Notes under the pieces: model-generated
Seen by the model: the letters and a program-made list of their open reading frames with translations, nothing else
Databases searched by the model: none
What the model was told of the DNA's origin: nothing
NCBI GenBank assembly: GCA_003477405.1
Contig: QUDE01000017.1
Span: 1 to 64,000 of the forward strand
Direction: 5' to 3'
DNA length: 64,000 bases
Source: Ruminococcaceae bacterium AM07-15
GTDB taxonomy: Bacteria; Bacillota; Clostridia; Oscillospirales; Butyricicoccaceae
Program-made: the position numbers and the translations under genes
Shown here: positions 16,341 through 24,502 of the stretch, one piece after another
How the letters are laid out: each line of letters opens with the position of its first letter
Position numbering within the stretch: the stretch's first letter is position 1

Positions 16341-17345
16341 GTGAGTGCAGAAAAAAAGAATGTGAACATCTGGAAAGCCCTGCAAAAGGTTCCCGCCGGA
16401 ACCATGTTTGTTCCCTTGATCATCGGCGCGCTGATCACCACAGTGGCCCAAGGGATTTTCCAGTTTGATTTGTGGAACTATCTGGGAAACCCCATGAAGG
16501 ATATGTTCTCCTCCAGCGGCCAGATGCTGCTGATCGGACTGATGCTGTTTTGCACCGGTACTTCTCTCAAGCTGGGAGACTTGAAAGACGCACTGCGCCG
16601 AGGGGTTCTGCTGATCCTTGTGCGCTTGGTCATCGCTTATGCCCTGTGCGCCCTGTTCTATGCGGCCTTTGGTTATGACGGCATTCTGGGCATTTCCTTC
16701 CTGGCCTTTGTCTGCGCCGTCACCAGTGCCAACGCCGCTTTGTATATGGGCATCATTCAGCCTTTCGGTGACAAAGCGGATAAGGCCAGCTTCGGTGTGA
16801 TGCTCATCTGCTCCATGCCTCTGCTTCCCCTGCTTTTCCTGGGGTTCTTCGGCACATCCGGCTTTGGCATGGCCCAGGTGCTCCAGATCGTCTCTTTGCT
16901 CATCCCCTTTGTGCTGGGCATGATCCTGGGCAACCTGGATGAAGATATCCGCAAGGTGTTTGCCGGCGGCAACGCCATCATCCTGCCCTTCCTGGGCTTT
17001 GAGTTCGGCTCCACCATCAATCTGTTTGACGCCTTCAAAATGCTCCCTCAGGGGCTGCTGCTCAGCGTGCTGTACTTCATCATCGTCATCACACCCTCTT
17101 ATATTTTTGAGCGTCGTGTGCTCCACCGCCCGGGCTATGCTTCGGTGGCCAGCGCATCGCTGGCCGGCGTAGCTCTGGCCATCCCTTCCATGGCCGCCCA
17201 GGCCAACACCGCTCTGGAGCAGTACACCACCAGCGCCGTGGCTACACTGGCCTTTGTGCTGGCTGTCACCAACATCCTTTGCCCCTTCATGGTCCGCTGG
17301 GTGCTCAAACGGCATCCCGCCGACTCTACCAAGGCGGCCCAATAA
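16341..17345 (+). CDS. kdgT: 2-keto-3-deoxygluconate permease
   Basis: A 334-residue inner-membrane protein with about ten hydrophobic helices that matches the KdgT family through segments such as LLIGLMLFCTGTSL, AVTSANAALYMGII and GNAIILPFLGFEFGSTINL. KdgT imports 2-keto-3-deoxy-D-gluconate, a pectin/uronate breakdown product, with protons. Translation starts at GTG 16341, seven bases after CGGAGG; the nearby ATG is out of frame. It is followed after 41 bases by acetolactate decarboxylase on the same strand. Regulation by the divergent PucR-type gene is inferred from position. Confidence 0.88.
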   Translation: MSAEKKNVNIWKALQKVPAGTMFVPLIIGALITTVAQGIFQFDLWNYLGNPMKDMFSSSGQMLLIGLMLFCTGTSLKLGDLKDALRRGVLLILVRLVIAYALCALFYAAFGYDGILGISFLAFVCAVTSANAALYMGIIQPFGDKADKASFGVMLICSMPLLPLLFLGFFGTSGFGMAQVLQIVSLLIPFVLGMILGNLDEDIRKVFAGGNAIILPFLGFEFGSTINLFDAFKMLPQGLLLSVLYFIIVITPSYIFERRVLHRPGYASVASASLAGVALAIPSMAAQANTALEQYTTSAVATLAFVLAVTNILCPFMVRWVLKRHPADSTKAAQ

Positions 17346-17386
17346 TCCATCCCCTTTGTTAACCATTCCAGAAAGGAAGTTTTATT

Positions 17387-18106
17387 ATGATCAAAATGAT
17401 CCAAGCCTCTACCCTTAATGCCCTGATGCTGGGCAATTTTGACTGCACCACATCCGTAGATTCCTTCCTCAAAGAAGCCGATACCGGTATCGGCACCTAC
17501 ACCGGCCTGGACGGCGAAGCCATCTTTGAAAACGGCGTGGCCTACCGGGCCACAGCCGATGGCAATGTCACCGTGATGTCCCCGGAAGATGGCGTGGCCT
17601 TTGGCACAGTAGCCAATTTTGACACCACCGTCCCTGTGGAAAAGCTGGAGAACATCTCCTCCATCGAAGTGCTGAAAGAGAAGCTGGCTCCCTATGTGGA
17701 GAAAAACCCCAACATCTTCTACATGCTCAAGGCCACAGGCACTTTCGGAAAAATGCATGTCCGCAGCTGCTATGCCTGCGAAAAGCCCTATCCCACCCTG
17801 TCCGAAGCGGCCAGCCATCAGAAAGAATTCCAGTACCAGAATGTATCGGGCAGCGTCATTGCGGTATATTGCCCGCCCTATGTGGAAGGAATCAACCTCC
17901 CCGGCTGGCACTTCCACTTCCTCAGCCAGGACAAGACCACCGGCGGCCATATCCTGGGACTGCAGGCCGATTCCCTCTCCTTGCAGCTGAACCCCATCCT
18001 GGATTGGGAGTTGCTGCTGCCTGAAAATCCCGAATTTGCCTCCCGGGATCTTTGCGAAGATCTCAGCGCCAAAACCGCCGCTGTGGAGGGCAACGCCAAG
18101 CACTAA
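17387..18106 (+). CDS. alsD: Alpha-acetolactate decarboxylase
   Basis: A 239-residue enzyme with the family zinc site: H175 and H177 in GWHFHFLS and H188 in TTGGHIL. It converts 2-acetolactate to acetoin, disposing of surplus pyruvate without acid production. Length and motifs are normal and no signal peptide is present. It follows the KdgT permease and precedes a strong terminator, suggesting a two-gene operon linking uptake of a pyruvate-yielding sugar acid with acetoin formation. An acetolactate synthase is not seen in the window. Confidence 0.92.
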   Translation: MIKMIQASTLNALMLGNFDCTTSVDSFLKEADTGIGTYTGLDGEAIFENGVAYRATADGNVTVMSPEDGVAFGTVANFDTTVPVEKLENISSIEVLKEKLAPYVEKNPNIFYMLKATGTFGKMHVRSCYACEKPYPTLSEAASHQKEFQYQNVSGSVIAVYCPPYVEGINLPGWHFHFLSQDKTTGGHILGLQADSLSLQLNPILDWELLLPENPEFASRDLCEDLSAKTAAVEGNAKH

Positions 18107-18163
18107 CCACCATAAACCTTCTCTCTTTCTGCATTTTCCCCCTGCTCTATGTGTATCCATATA

Positions 18164-18212
18164 CCCCCTTTGCTGGGCCATTGGCCCTGGCCCAGCAAAG
18201 GGGGCTTTTTTC
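18164..18212 (+). terminator. Terminator after alsD
   Basis: A 17-bp stem (CCCCCTTTGCTGGGCCA with its complement) is followed by CTTTTTTC. Confidence 0.9.
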
Positions 18213-18234
18213 GTTTGCTCTTCCTTTTCTTTCC

Positions 18235-18271
18235 TTGACAACACAGGCAGAAAAGCCTATAATCATTTTAG
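18235..18271 (+). promoter_or_regulatory. Consensus promoter with PerR-box-like operator
   Basis: TTGACA (18235-18240) and TATAAT (18258-18263) are exactly 17 bases apart. Overlapping the -10, CTATAATCATTTTAG (18257-18271) matches 11 of 14 defined bases of the PerR box TTATAAT-N-ATTATAA. This supports autoregulation of the peroxide operon. Confidence 0.65.
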
Positions 18272-18301
18272 AACAATTCCAATTCCAATCCAGAGGTTTT
18301 T

Positions 18302-18697
18302 ATGACAAAATACGCACAAGCAATTCAACAAATTGTAGAATCCTCCGACTGTCATATGACGGCCGATCAGATTTTCATTCAGCTGCGGCAGATCTACCCC
18401 ACCGTGGCCCTGGCCACGGTGTATAACAACCTGGGAAAACTGTGTCAAAGCGGCCTTTTGCGGAAAATCTCCGCCGAAGGAATGCCCGATCGCTATGACC
18501 GTCCCCAGCGTCACGACCATTTGATCTGCCAGGTCTGCGGCAAGCTGGCAGATCTGCACCTGGCAGATCTCACCGATCAACTACAGCAACAACTGGACAT
18601 CCCCTTTTTGTCCTATGACCTGAAGCTGATCTATATCTGTGATGAGTGCCGTCAGAAGATGGAACAGGGAGCACACCGGGACTCCATCACACCCTAA
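18302..18697 (+). CDS. perR: Fur-family regulator, PerR-like
   Basis: A 131-residue Fur-family repressor: winged-helix DNA-binding part (residues 1-60, with [15 protein letters not shown]), then [11 protein letters not shown] with C76/C79 and YICDEC with C113/C116, the structural zinc site. PerR members sense peroxide by iron-catalysed histidine oxidation. The regulatory metal site is plausible from the HDH stretch (71-73), but Fur versus PerR cannot be decided by motif alone. The peroxide-scavenging neighbours and the PerR-like box favour PerR. It leads a three-gene operon. Confidence 0.85.
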   Translation: MTKYAQAIQQIVESSDCHMTADQIFIQLRQIYPTVALATVYNNLGKLCQSGLLRKISAEGMPDRYDRPQRHDHLICQVCGKLADLHLADLTDQLQQQLDIPFLSYDLKLIYICDECRQKMEQGAHRDSITP

Positions 18698-18728
18698 AAA
18701 GACGATACACCTTGAAAGGAGGAACAAT

Positions 18729-19373
18729 ATGAGCAAATGGATCTGTCAAATTTGCGGCTATGTCTATGACGAGGAGAAGGAAGGCGTTCCCTTTTCCCTT
18801 TTCCCGGACTCCTGGGTCTGTCCTTTGTGCGGAGCCGACAAGGCTTCCTTTTCCCCGGAGGGCGGCGCGGAGGAAAAACCTCAGGCTCCCATGCCGGTAA
18901 TCCATGAGGATCTGGAAGAGCTTTCTCCCGGCGTTCTGGCGGCCGTATGCTCCAACCTGGCCCGGGGCTGCGAAAAACAGTATCAGGCCGAAGAAGCCGC
19001 TCTTTACCGCCAGCTGGCCGACTTCTTCACCGCTGCTGCGCCTGCGGCCCCTCAAAACACCCTGGAGGATCTGTCTTCCCTGGTATCCCAGGACCTGAGC
19101 CAGGGCTATCCCACTCTTCATTCCGCTGCCAAGGCCGAAGCCGATCGAGGCACCCAGCGAATCTGTGTCTGGGGTGAAAAAGTGACCCGCATTGCAGACT
19201 CCCTTCTCAAGCGCTATCAGAAAGAAGGCGAAGCCTTCCTGCAAGGCACCCGGATCTGGGTTTGCTCGGTGTGCGGCTTTATCTATGTGGGAGACAGCGC
19301 CCCGGAACTTTGCCCGGTGTGCAAAGTTCCTGCATGGAAATTTGATGTTGTGGAAGGGAGGAAGGGAAAATGA
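18729..19373 (+). CDS. Double-rubredoxin protein with central helical domain
   Basis: A 214-residue protein with a rubredoxin domain at each end. The N-terminal iron site is C6-x2-C9 and C31-x2-C34; the C-terminal one is C179-x2-C182 and C195-x2-C198. The centre (about 60-170) is helical with Glu/Tyr-rich segments ([20 protein letters not shown]) reminiscent of a degenerate rubrerythrin bundle, but no paired ExxH motifs are seen. It presumably carries electrons to peroxide-reducing partners. The start at 18729 follows AAAGGAGG; the ORF also extends upstream without a site. It overlaps the next gene by four bases. Confidence 0.8.
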   Translation: MSKWICQICGYVYDEEKEGVPFSLFPDSWVCPLCGADKASFSPEGGAEEKPQAPMPVIHEDLEELSPGVLAAVCSNLARGCEKQYQAEEAALYRQLADFFTAAAPAAPQNTLEDLSSLVSQDLSQGYPTLHSAAKAEADRGTQRICVWGEKVTRIADSLLKRYQKEGEAFLQGTRIWVCSVCGFIYVGDSAPELCPVCKVPAWKFDVVEGRKGK

Positions 19374-20554
19374 AACAATACGCTGTGCGAAACCTTCGTC
19401 TTTGTACCAAGGACTGTCTGTGCCTCTATGTGTGCCCCACCGGAGCCACCGATACAGAGAACAGCATCATCGATGTGAAAAAATGCCTGGGCTGCGGCCT
19501 TTGTGCCGACGCCTGCCCCAGCGGAGCCATTTCCATGGTGCCCGCCGAATATCCCCCGCAGCAGCCGAAAACCCAGACGGTGTGCGCTCCCGCCTTTGCT
19601 CTGGCCCAGAACAAGGCCCTGGAGGAGAAAGCGGCCTTGCAGCTGGCGGAAGGCGCCGAAACAGACAGCCTGTACCGGCTGATGACCGCCCTGGCCAAAT
19701 CGGCCCGGCTGGTGAACGAAGATCTGCTGCGGGAAAGCGGCTATATGCTCCCCCAAAGCAAAAACACCCGGGATCTGCTGGAAAAATGGGTGCAGTCCCC
19801 TCCCTCTCCCCAATTTCCGGTGGAAGCCGCCCAGAAACTTCTGAAACTTATCCCCTGCAATGAATGTGACAGCAAAGGAGAATCTCAGATCATGAGCCAA
19901 TGGAAATGCAAAGTATGCGGACACATCCACGAAGGTGAAACACTTTCCCCTGATTTTGTCTGCCCTGTCTGCCGTCAGCCGGCCTCTTCCTTTGAGAAAA
20001 TCGAGCAGCCGGCCAAAGTGAACCCCTATGCCGGTACCCAGACCGAAAAGAACCTGGCCGCCGCTTTTGCCGGTGAATCGGAAGCCCGGAACAAATACAC
20101 CTATTTTTCTTCGGTGGCCAAAAAGGAAGGCTATGAGCAGATCGCCGCTCTCTTCCTGAAAACTGCCGAAAATGAGCGGGAACACGCCAAAATGTGGTTC
20201 AAAGAGCTGGGAGGGTTGGGAGACACCGCCCAGAACCTGCTCCACGCCGCCCAGGGCGAAAACTACGAATGGACCGATATGTACGAAGGCTTTGCCAAAA
20301 CCGCCGAGGAAGAAGGTTTCCCCCAGCTGGCCGCCAAATTCCGTCTGGTGGCCGCCATTGAAAAACACCATGAAGAGCGTTATCGTACTCTGCTGCACAA
20401 TGTGGAAACCGCTCAGATCTTCCAGAAGAGCCAGATCAAGGTGTGGGAATGCCGCAACTGCGGTCATATCGTCACCGGTCTTTCGGCCCCTGCCGTCTGC
20501 CCCACCTGCGCCCATCCCCAGAGCTTCTTCGAGCTCAACTGCGAAAATTATTGA
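19370..20554 (+). CDS. Ferredoxin-rubredoxin-rubrerythrin fusion
   Basis: A 394-residue protein with four redox modules. (1) Residues 1-55 hold a ferredoxin-like domain with C12, C16, C18, C22 and C39, C42, C45, C49. (2) A linker follows, then a rubredoxin site (C180/C183, C198/C201). (3) The rubrerythrin four-helix diiron domain (about 215-345) has E236, ENEREH (267-272) and EKHHE (331-335). (4) A C-terminal rubredoxin has C361/C364 and C377/C380. Rubrerythrins reduce peroxide in anaerobes. An in-frame ATG at 19892 (residue 175) has AAAGGAG upstream and could also give a 220-residue rubrerythrin alone. It is the last gene of the PerR operon. Confidence 0.88.
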   Translation: MKQYAVRNLRLCTKDCLCLYVCPTGATDTENSIIDVKKCLGCGLCADACPSGAISMVPAEYPPQQPKTQTVCAPAFALAQNKALEEKAALQLAEGAETDSLYRLMTALAKSARLVNEDLLRESGYMLPQSKNTRDLLEKWVQSPPSPQFPVEAAQKLLKLIPCNECDSKGESQIMSQWKCKVCGHIHEGETLSPDFVCPVCRQPASSFEKIEQPAKVNPYAGTQTEKNLAAAFAGESEARNKYTYFSSVAKKEGYEQIAALFLKTAENEREHAKMWFKELGGLGDTAQNLLHAAQGENYEWTDMYEGFAKTAEEEGFPQLAAKFRLVAAIEKHHEERYRTLLHNVETAQIFQKSQIKVWECRNCGHIVTGLSAPAVCPTCAHPQSFFELNCENY

Positions 20555-20581
20555 TCCTCCTATATCCCATACATACAGAAC

Positions 20582-20615
20582 AAAAAGAGAGCCCCGAAAA
20601 CGGGGCTCTCTTTTG
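20582..20615. terminator. Bidirectional terminator between the rubrerythrin and M24 genes
   Basis: AAAAGAGAGCCCC, loop GAAAAC, GGGGCTCTCTTTT: a 13-bp stem with A/T flanks serving both converging genes. Confidence 0.9.
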
Positions 20616-20631
20616 CTGTATTCCATGAAAA

Positions 20632-21696
20632 TTACACAATGCGCAGATCTTTGGACAGTGCATTCAGTACCAGACAGCCATCTTCGGTCACCAGCACCAG
20701 ATCTTCGATACGAACGCCGAAACGGCCGGGCAGATAGATTCCCGGCTCCACCGAAAAGACCATTCCCGGCTGAGCAATGGCCTGGCTTACGCTGCTGTTA
20801 TCCGGTGGTTCATGGCACTCCAGGCCGCATCCATGGCCCAGGCGATGGGTGAAGAAGGGACCGTAACCCGCCTCTTCGATGATCTTGCGGGCCGCCTGAT
20901 CCACCTGGCACAGGGGAACGCCGGGACGAAGCACCTGCTCTGCCGCCAAATTGGCCTGACGGACCACTTCATAGACCTGTTTCTGCTCCTCATCGGCCTG
21001 GCCGAAAAACACCGTCCGGGTCATGTCGCACCAGTAGCGGCGAATGGGCATGAACAGATCCAGTACCACCGAATCCCCCTGACGCAGCACCGTCTGATCC
21101 GGGCTGTGATGGGGATCGGCTCCGTTGGCGCCAAAGCTGACAATAACCCCTTCGCCCCGGTTGCCTCCTTCTTTCTGGTACAGATTTTCCACCAAAGAGG
21201 CGATCTCCTGCTCGGTGACTCCTTCCCGCAAAGCGGCAATGGCCTGCTCCATCACCCGGTCATTCACCTGGGAAGCATGGATCATGGCCTGCTGCTCTTC
21301 CTTGTCCTTGTACATCCGCACCAGATCCACCGGTGCAGAGCCGTGGACGGGCAACACATCTCTCCGCGCTTCCAACAGATCGATCAAAAAGCGGCTGGGC
21401 CAGAACTTATCCACCCCCAGCTTGCCGGGAAGCACCCGCTGGGCCAGGGCCGCGGTGGGCTGGTCGCTGTCACTGTGCAGCACCAACTCCGCTCCCTCCT
21501 GCTCTTCCACGCCAAAGAGTTCATTGGCATAGAGCACGCAGTCTTTCTCCGTGATGTACAGCACCCACATCCGCTCCATGGGGGAAACCCACAGACCGGT
21601 GAGATAATACACCGAAGCGGGAGCCGTGACCAAGATCTGCTCCAGGCCTTGCTCCGCCATGGCCTGCCGTACTCTTGCCAGACGCTGCTGATTCAT
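20632..21696 (-). CDS. M24-family aminopeptidase (Xaa-Pro peptidase type)
   Basis: A 354-residue cytosolic metallopeptidase. The C-terminal pita-bread domain shows the five metal ligands in order: D in VVLDLF, D in WCDMTRT, H in LGHGCG, E in SVEPGIY and E in RIEDLV. The N-terminal creatinase-like domain (1-125) is typical of prolidases and Xaa-Pro aminopeptidases, which release residues bonded to proline. Which of the two it is cannot be settled by sequence alone. It stands alone with a terminator shared with the converging rubrerythrin operon. Confidence 0.9.
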   Translation of the reverse strand: MNQQRLARVRQAMAEQGLEQILVTAPASVYYLTGLWVSPMERMWVLYITEKDCVLYANELFGVEEQEGAELVLHSDSDQPTAALAQRVLPGKLGVDKFWPSRFLIDLLEARRDVLPVHGSAPVDLVRMYKDKEEQQAMIHASQVNDRVMEQAIAALREGVTEQEIASLVENLYQKEGGNRGEGVIVSFGANGADPHHSPDQTVLRQGDSVVLDLFMPIRRYWCDMTRTVFFGQADEEQKQVYEVVRQANLAAEQVLRPGVPLCQVDQAARKIIEEAGYGPFFTHRLGHGCGLECHEPPDNSSVSQAIAQPGMVFSVEPGIYLPGRFGVRIEDLVLVTEDGCLVLNALSKDLRIV

Positions 21697-21800
21697 CCCT
21701 GTTCACCCTTTCCCACCCCCTGAGGGGGCTTATTTGCTTCCAGTCTACCACAGCCCGGGAAAACTGTCCAGGCCTGGAAAAGGGCGAAGAAGGGCCGTTA

Positions 21801-22436
21801 TCAGGCCAGAGGCTCCATGTACTCCGGTCCCTTCTTACAGATGGGGCAAACAAAATCCGAAGGGAGGGTTTCGCCTTCAAACACATAACCGCAGATTTTG
21901 CACCGCCAGCCTTTTTGTGCCGGCTGCTCTTTTTCTTCTCCCTGATAGGAAGGCGCCTCTTTGGGGGTGCCGCCCTTCTTTACCTGATGGTAATAGGCAT
22001 AGGTCATGCTCTCCCCTTCCAGGCACTCGGCCTGCTCCACCTGGCCCACAAAGATCCGGTGGGTTCCCACATCCATCTGCCCTGTGACCCGGCAGAAGAA
22101 GCGGGCCGTCATGCCCTCTTTCACATAGGGCACCCCTGCTTCGTCCCGCAGGCAAGAGATCCCTTCAAACTTCTGCACATCCCGGCCGGACTGAAAACCA
22201 AAGCGGCCGATCTGCTCCAGCTCCACCTTCTTGCTGAGCACAGCGGCTTCAAACACTCCCGACTGGGCAATCAATTCTCCGGTATAGCTATTTTTATTGA
22301 TGGTCACCGCCAACTGAGGAGGCTCCGCCGTCACCTGCTGCACGGTGTTGACGATGCAGCCGCTTTCTTTTCCTTCGTGGGCGCTGCTGATGAGATAAAG
22401 CCCGCAGCTCAGCTGATTGAATGCTTTCAGATCCAT
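21801..22436 (-). CDS. Flavin reductase-rubredoxin fusion (high-molecular-weight rubredoxin)
   Basis: A 211-residue protein: a flavin-reductase-like FMN domain (about 1-155, from MDLKAFNQLSCGLYLISS) joined to a C-terminal rubredoxin (CKICGYVFEG ... FVCPIC). The layout equals Hrb of acetogens, which passes electrons from NADH to flavodiiron proteins that remove oxygen or nitric oxide. No flavodiiron gene is adjacent here. The ATG at 22436 follows AGGAGG by eight bases. The gene has an unusually strong, palindrome-covered promoter, so it is likely induced by a specific stress or ligand. Confidence 0.88.
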   Translation of the reverse strand: MDLKAFNQLSCGLYLISSAHEGKESGCIVNTVQQVTAEPPQLAVTINKNSYTGELIAQSGVFEAAVLSKKVELEQIGRFGFQSGRDVQKFEGISCLRDEAGVPYVKEGMTARFFCRVTGQMDVGTHRIFVGQVEQAECLEGESMTYAYYHQVKKGGTPKEAPSYQGEEKEQPAQKGWRCKICGYVFEGETLPSDFVCPICKKGPEYMEPLA

Positions 22437-22476
22437 AATACCATCCTCCTGTTTTTCTCTTGGAATCGGTCTATCC

Positions 22477-22508
22477 AAAAGTATACTTTATAAGTATACT
22501 TTTGTCAA
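22477..22508 (-). promoter_or_regulatory. Consensus promoter covered by a 27-base palindromic operator
   Basis: Read leftward, TTGACA (22503-22508) and TATACT (22480-22485) are 17 bases apart. A perfect inverted repeat, AAAAGTATACTT (22477-22488) and AAGTATACTTTT (22492-22503), fills the promoter and the edge of both boxes. Each arm itself contains the palindrome AAGTATACTT, which suggests two repressor dimers. Confidence 0.75.
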
Positions 22509-22581
22509 CATTCTTCTACCTCTTTTCCCCACCGCATAGACTGTCATAGACAGACCACGGGGAAGGAGGGGGTCATCCCCC

Positions 22582-24066
22582 ATGAAAAAGGCTCGGAAAT
22601 TTTTGCTCAACACCTTGATTCTCACCGCCACATCCCTGTTCCTGCGCACTCTGGGCATGGGATTTTCGGTATACATCTCCAACAAGATCGGTGCGGAAGG
22701 GATGGGCATCTATCAGCTCCTGCTGTCCATCTATTCCTTCGGCGTCACCCTGTCGCTGGCCGGGGTGAGTCTGGCCACCACTCGCCTGGTGACCGAACAG
22801 CTGACCCGCTCCTCCGCCCAGGGAGCCCGACGGGCCGTGTTCCGCTGTTTTCTTTACAGCCTCGCAGGGAGCCTACTGGCGGCCTGTCTGCTCTTTTTGG
22901 GCGCAGAGCCTATTACCGACGCCTGGTTCCACGGGAAGATCTCTCCCCTGCCTCTGCGTCTTTTGGCCTTGAGCCTTCCCTTTATGGCCGGAGCCGCCGC
23001 TTACAGTGGGTATTTCACCGCTGTGCGACGAGTGGCCAAGGGCGCCGCGGCCCAGGTACTGGAACAACTGAGCCACATGGGCATCACTGTGGCCCTTTTC
23101 ACCTGGATAGCGCCCCAAGGGTTGGAACCGGCCTGCCTGGCCCTGGTCATCGGTGGAGCTTTATCGGAAGTTTGCTCCTTTTTCTGCCTTCTTATACTCT
23201 ATCGTCTGGACAGCCGCCGTCTCACCGGTTCTGCTCCAGCCAACGGCCCTGCTCTGCATCAGATTCTTTCCATCTGTCTGCCGGTGGGCCTCAGCTCCCT
23301 GGTGCGCTCGGCCATCAACACCGCCAAGCAGGTGATGGTGCCCCTGGGGCTGGAACGCTACGGCCTGTCCTGCCAAACAGCACTGGCCCAGTATGGACTG
23401 ATCCGAGGCATGGCCATGCCCATTCTCCAGTTTCCCTCTGCTCTTTTGGCTTCCTTCAGCGCCCTGCTCATCCCAGAGCTGGCCGAAGACCACATCCAGG
23501 GCCGCCGGGGCCATATCCGCTATATCGTCACCCGGATCTTCCGCCTGTCCCTGCTTTTTTCCATCGGCGTCTGCGGCATCCTGCTGTTTTATGCCCAGGA
23601 CATCAGCCTGGCCATTTACCAGGACCCTCAGGTGGCCCACTTTCTCCGCATCCTCAGCCCCATTGTAATGATCATGTATCTGGACGACATTGTGGACGCC
23701 ATGCTCAAGGCCATGGACAAACAAAGCCATCTGGCCCGGATCAACATCGCCGAGGCTCTGCTTTCCCTGGGCCTGCTGACTCTTCTGCTTCCTTCCACCG
23801 GAATCTATGGCTATCTGCTGTGCCTGTTTTTCAGCGAGATCTTCAACGGCACTTTGAGTATCCGCTGCCTGCAGGACACCGCCGGTTTTTCTCTCCAGTG
23901 GAAAAAATGGATTTTAGGCCCGGCCCTCTGCATGGCCTGCTCCTGCTTCACCATACGCCTGCTGATTCCCGCCTCTTTCATACCGGCCATTCTGTTCACC
24001 GGACTTTTTTATATTTTTCTTCTTTTCCTCACCGGGCACCTGACCCGGGAAGACCTGCGGGTATAG
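22582..24066 (+). CDS. SpoVB-like polysaccharide/lipid flippase (MOP superfamily)
   Basis: A 494-residue multipass membrane protein with about 14 hydrophobic helices. It begins MKKARKFLLNTLILTATSLF and contains the YISNKIGAEGMGIYQLLLSI segment typical of SpoVB/MurJ-like oligosaccharide exporters. Such proteins flip lipid-linked sugars; SpoVB is needed for spore cortex in Bacillus. Whether this one serves sporulation or general envelope synthesis is not shown by context, since its neighbours are unrelated. The gene is divergent from the rubredoxin gene and ends at a strong terminator. Confidence 0.82.
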   Translation: MKKARKFLLNTLILTATSLFLRTLGMGFSVYISNKIGAEGMGIYQLLLSIYSFGVTLSLAGVSLATTRLVTEQLTRSSAQGARRAVFRCFLYSLAGSLLAACLLFLGAEPITDAWFHGKISPLPLRLLALSLPFMAGAAAYSGYFTAVRRVAKGAAAQVLEQLSHMGITVALFTWIAPQGLEPACLALVIGGALSEVCSFFCLLILYRLDSRRLTGSAPANGPALHQILSICLPVGLSSLVRSAINTAKQVMVPLGLERYGLSCQTALAQYGLIRGMAMPILQFPSALLASFSALLIPELAEDHIQGRRGHIRYIVTRIFRLSLLFSIGVCGILLFYAQDISLAIYQDPQVAHFLRILSPIVMIMYLDDIVDAMLKAMDKQSHLARINIAEALLSLGLLTLLLPSTGIYGYLLCLFFSEIFNGTLSIRCLQDTAGFSLQWKKWILGPALCMACSCFTIRLLIPASFIPAILFTGLFYIFLLFLTGHLTREDLRV

Positions 24067-24074
24067 AAAAAAAT

Positions 24075-24111
24075 AAAAAAGCACCGCATCCCAAGGATGC
24101 GGTGCTTTTTT
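24075..24111. terminator. Bidirectional terminator (flippase gene / tRNA operon)
   Basis: AAAAAGCACCGCATCC, loop CAA, GGATGCGGTGCTTTTT. It ends the flippase gene rightward and the tRNA operon leftward. Confidence 0.9.
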
Positions 24112-24114
24112 CCA

Positions 24115-24191
24115 TGGTGGAGACAGTTGGGCTCGAACCAACGACCTCTCGCGTGTGAGGCGAACGCTCTAACCAGCTGAGCTATGCCTCC
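24115..24191 (-). tRNA. tRNA-Val (anticodon CAC)
   Basis: Cloverleaf with acceptor GGAGGCA, anticodon loop CTCACAC, T-arm GGTTCGAGCC and encoded CCA. The second T of the anticodon stem forms a T-G pair. Last gene of a three-tRNA operon. Confidence 0.93.
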
Positions 24192-24196
24192 ATGGA

Positions 24197-24271
24197 TGGT
24201 GACCCGTGCGAGAATCGAACTCGCGTTACCGCCGTGAAAGGGCGGTGTCTTAACCTCTTGACCAACGGGCC
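24197..24271 (-). tRNA. tRNA-Glu (anticodon TTC)
   Basis: Acceptor GGCCCGT, anticodon stem CCGCC/GGCGG around CTTTCAC, T-loop GTTCGATTC and encoded CCA. Middle gene of the tRNA operon. Confidence 0.95.
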
Positions 24272-24276
24272 GAAAA

Positions 24277-24353
24277 TGGTAGCGGCAGTGGGACTTGAAC
24301 CTACGACCGTTCGGGTATGAACCGAATGCTCTAGCCAGCTGAGCTATGCCGCC
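24277..24353 (-). tRNA. tRNA-Met (anticodon CAT)
   Basis: Acceptor GGCGGCA, anticodon stem TTCGG/CCGAA around TTCATAC, T-loop GTTCAAGTC and encoded CCA. It has a paired 5' end, so it looks elongator-type, but an isoleucine (lysidine) identity cannot be ruled out by eye. Confidence 0.9.
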
Positions 24354-24409
24354 ATTTCTTCACTCGCTGCCGTTCGCTGTGAAGCTGTGAAGCGTGGCGA
24401 GCAAGACAT

Positions 24410-24438
24410 ATTATAGGGCCACCTCCCCGAAAAGTCAA
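24410..24438 (-). promoter_or_regulatory. Promoter of the tRNA operon
   Basis: Read leftward, TTGACT (24433-24438) and TATAAT (24410-24415) with a 17-base spacer, about 57 bases before tRNA-Met. Confidence 0.8.
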
Positions 24439-24502
24439 CCCCTTTTTCGAAATTTTTTCAAAAAAGTTTTTTCTGGTCATTTTTGGGAGATTGGCGCGGA
24501 GA

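Noticed and set aside
23172..24158. 328-codon ORF in another frame of the flippase gene, ending in a tRNA
   Set aside because: Proline/histidine-rich frame shadow that runs into tRNA-Val; not a gene.
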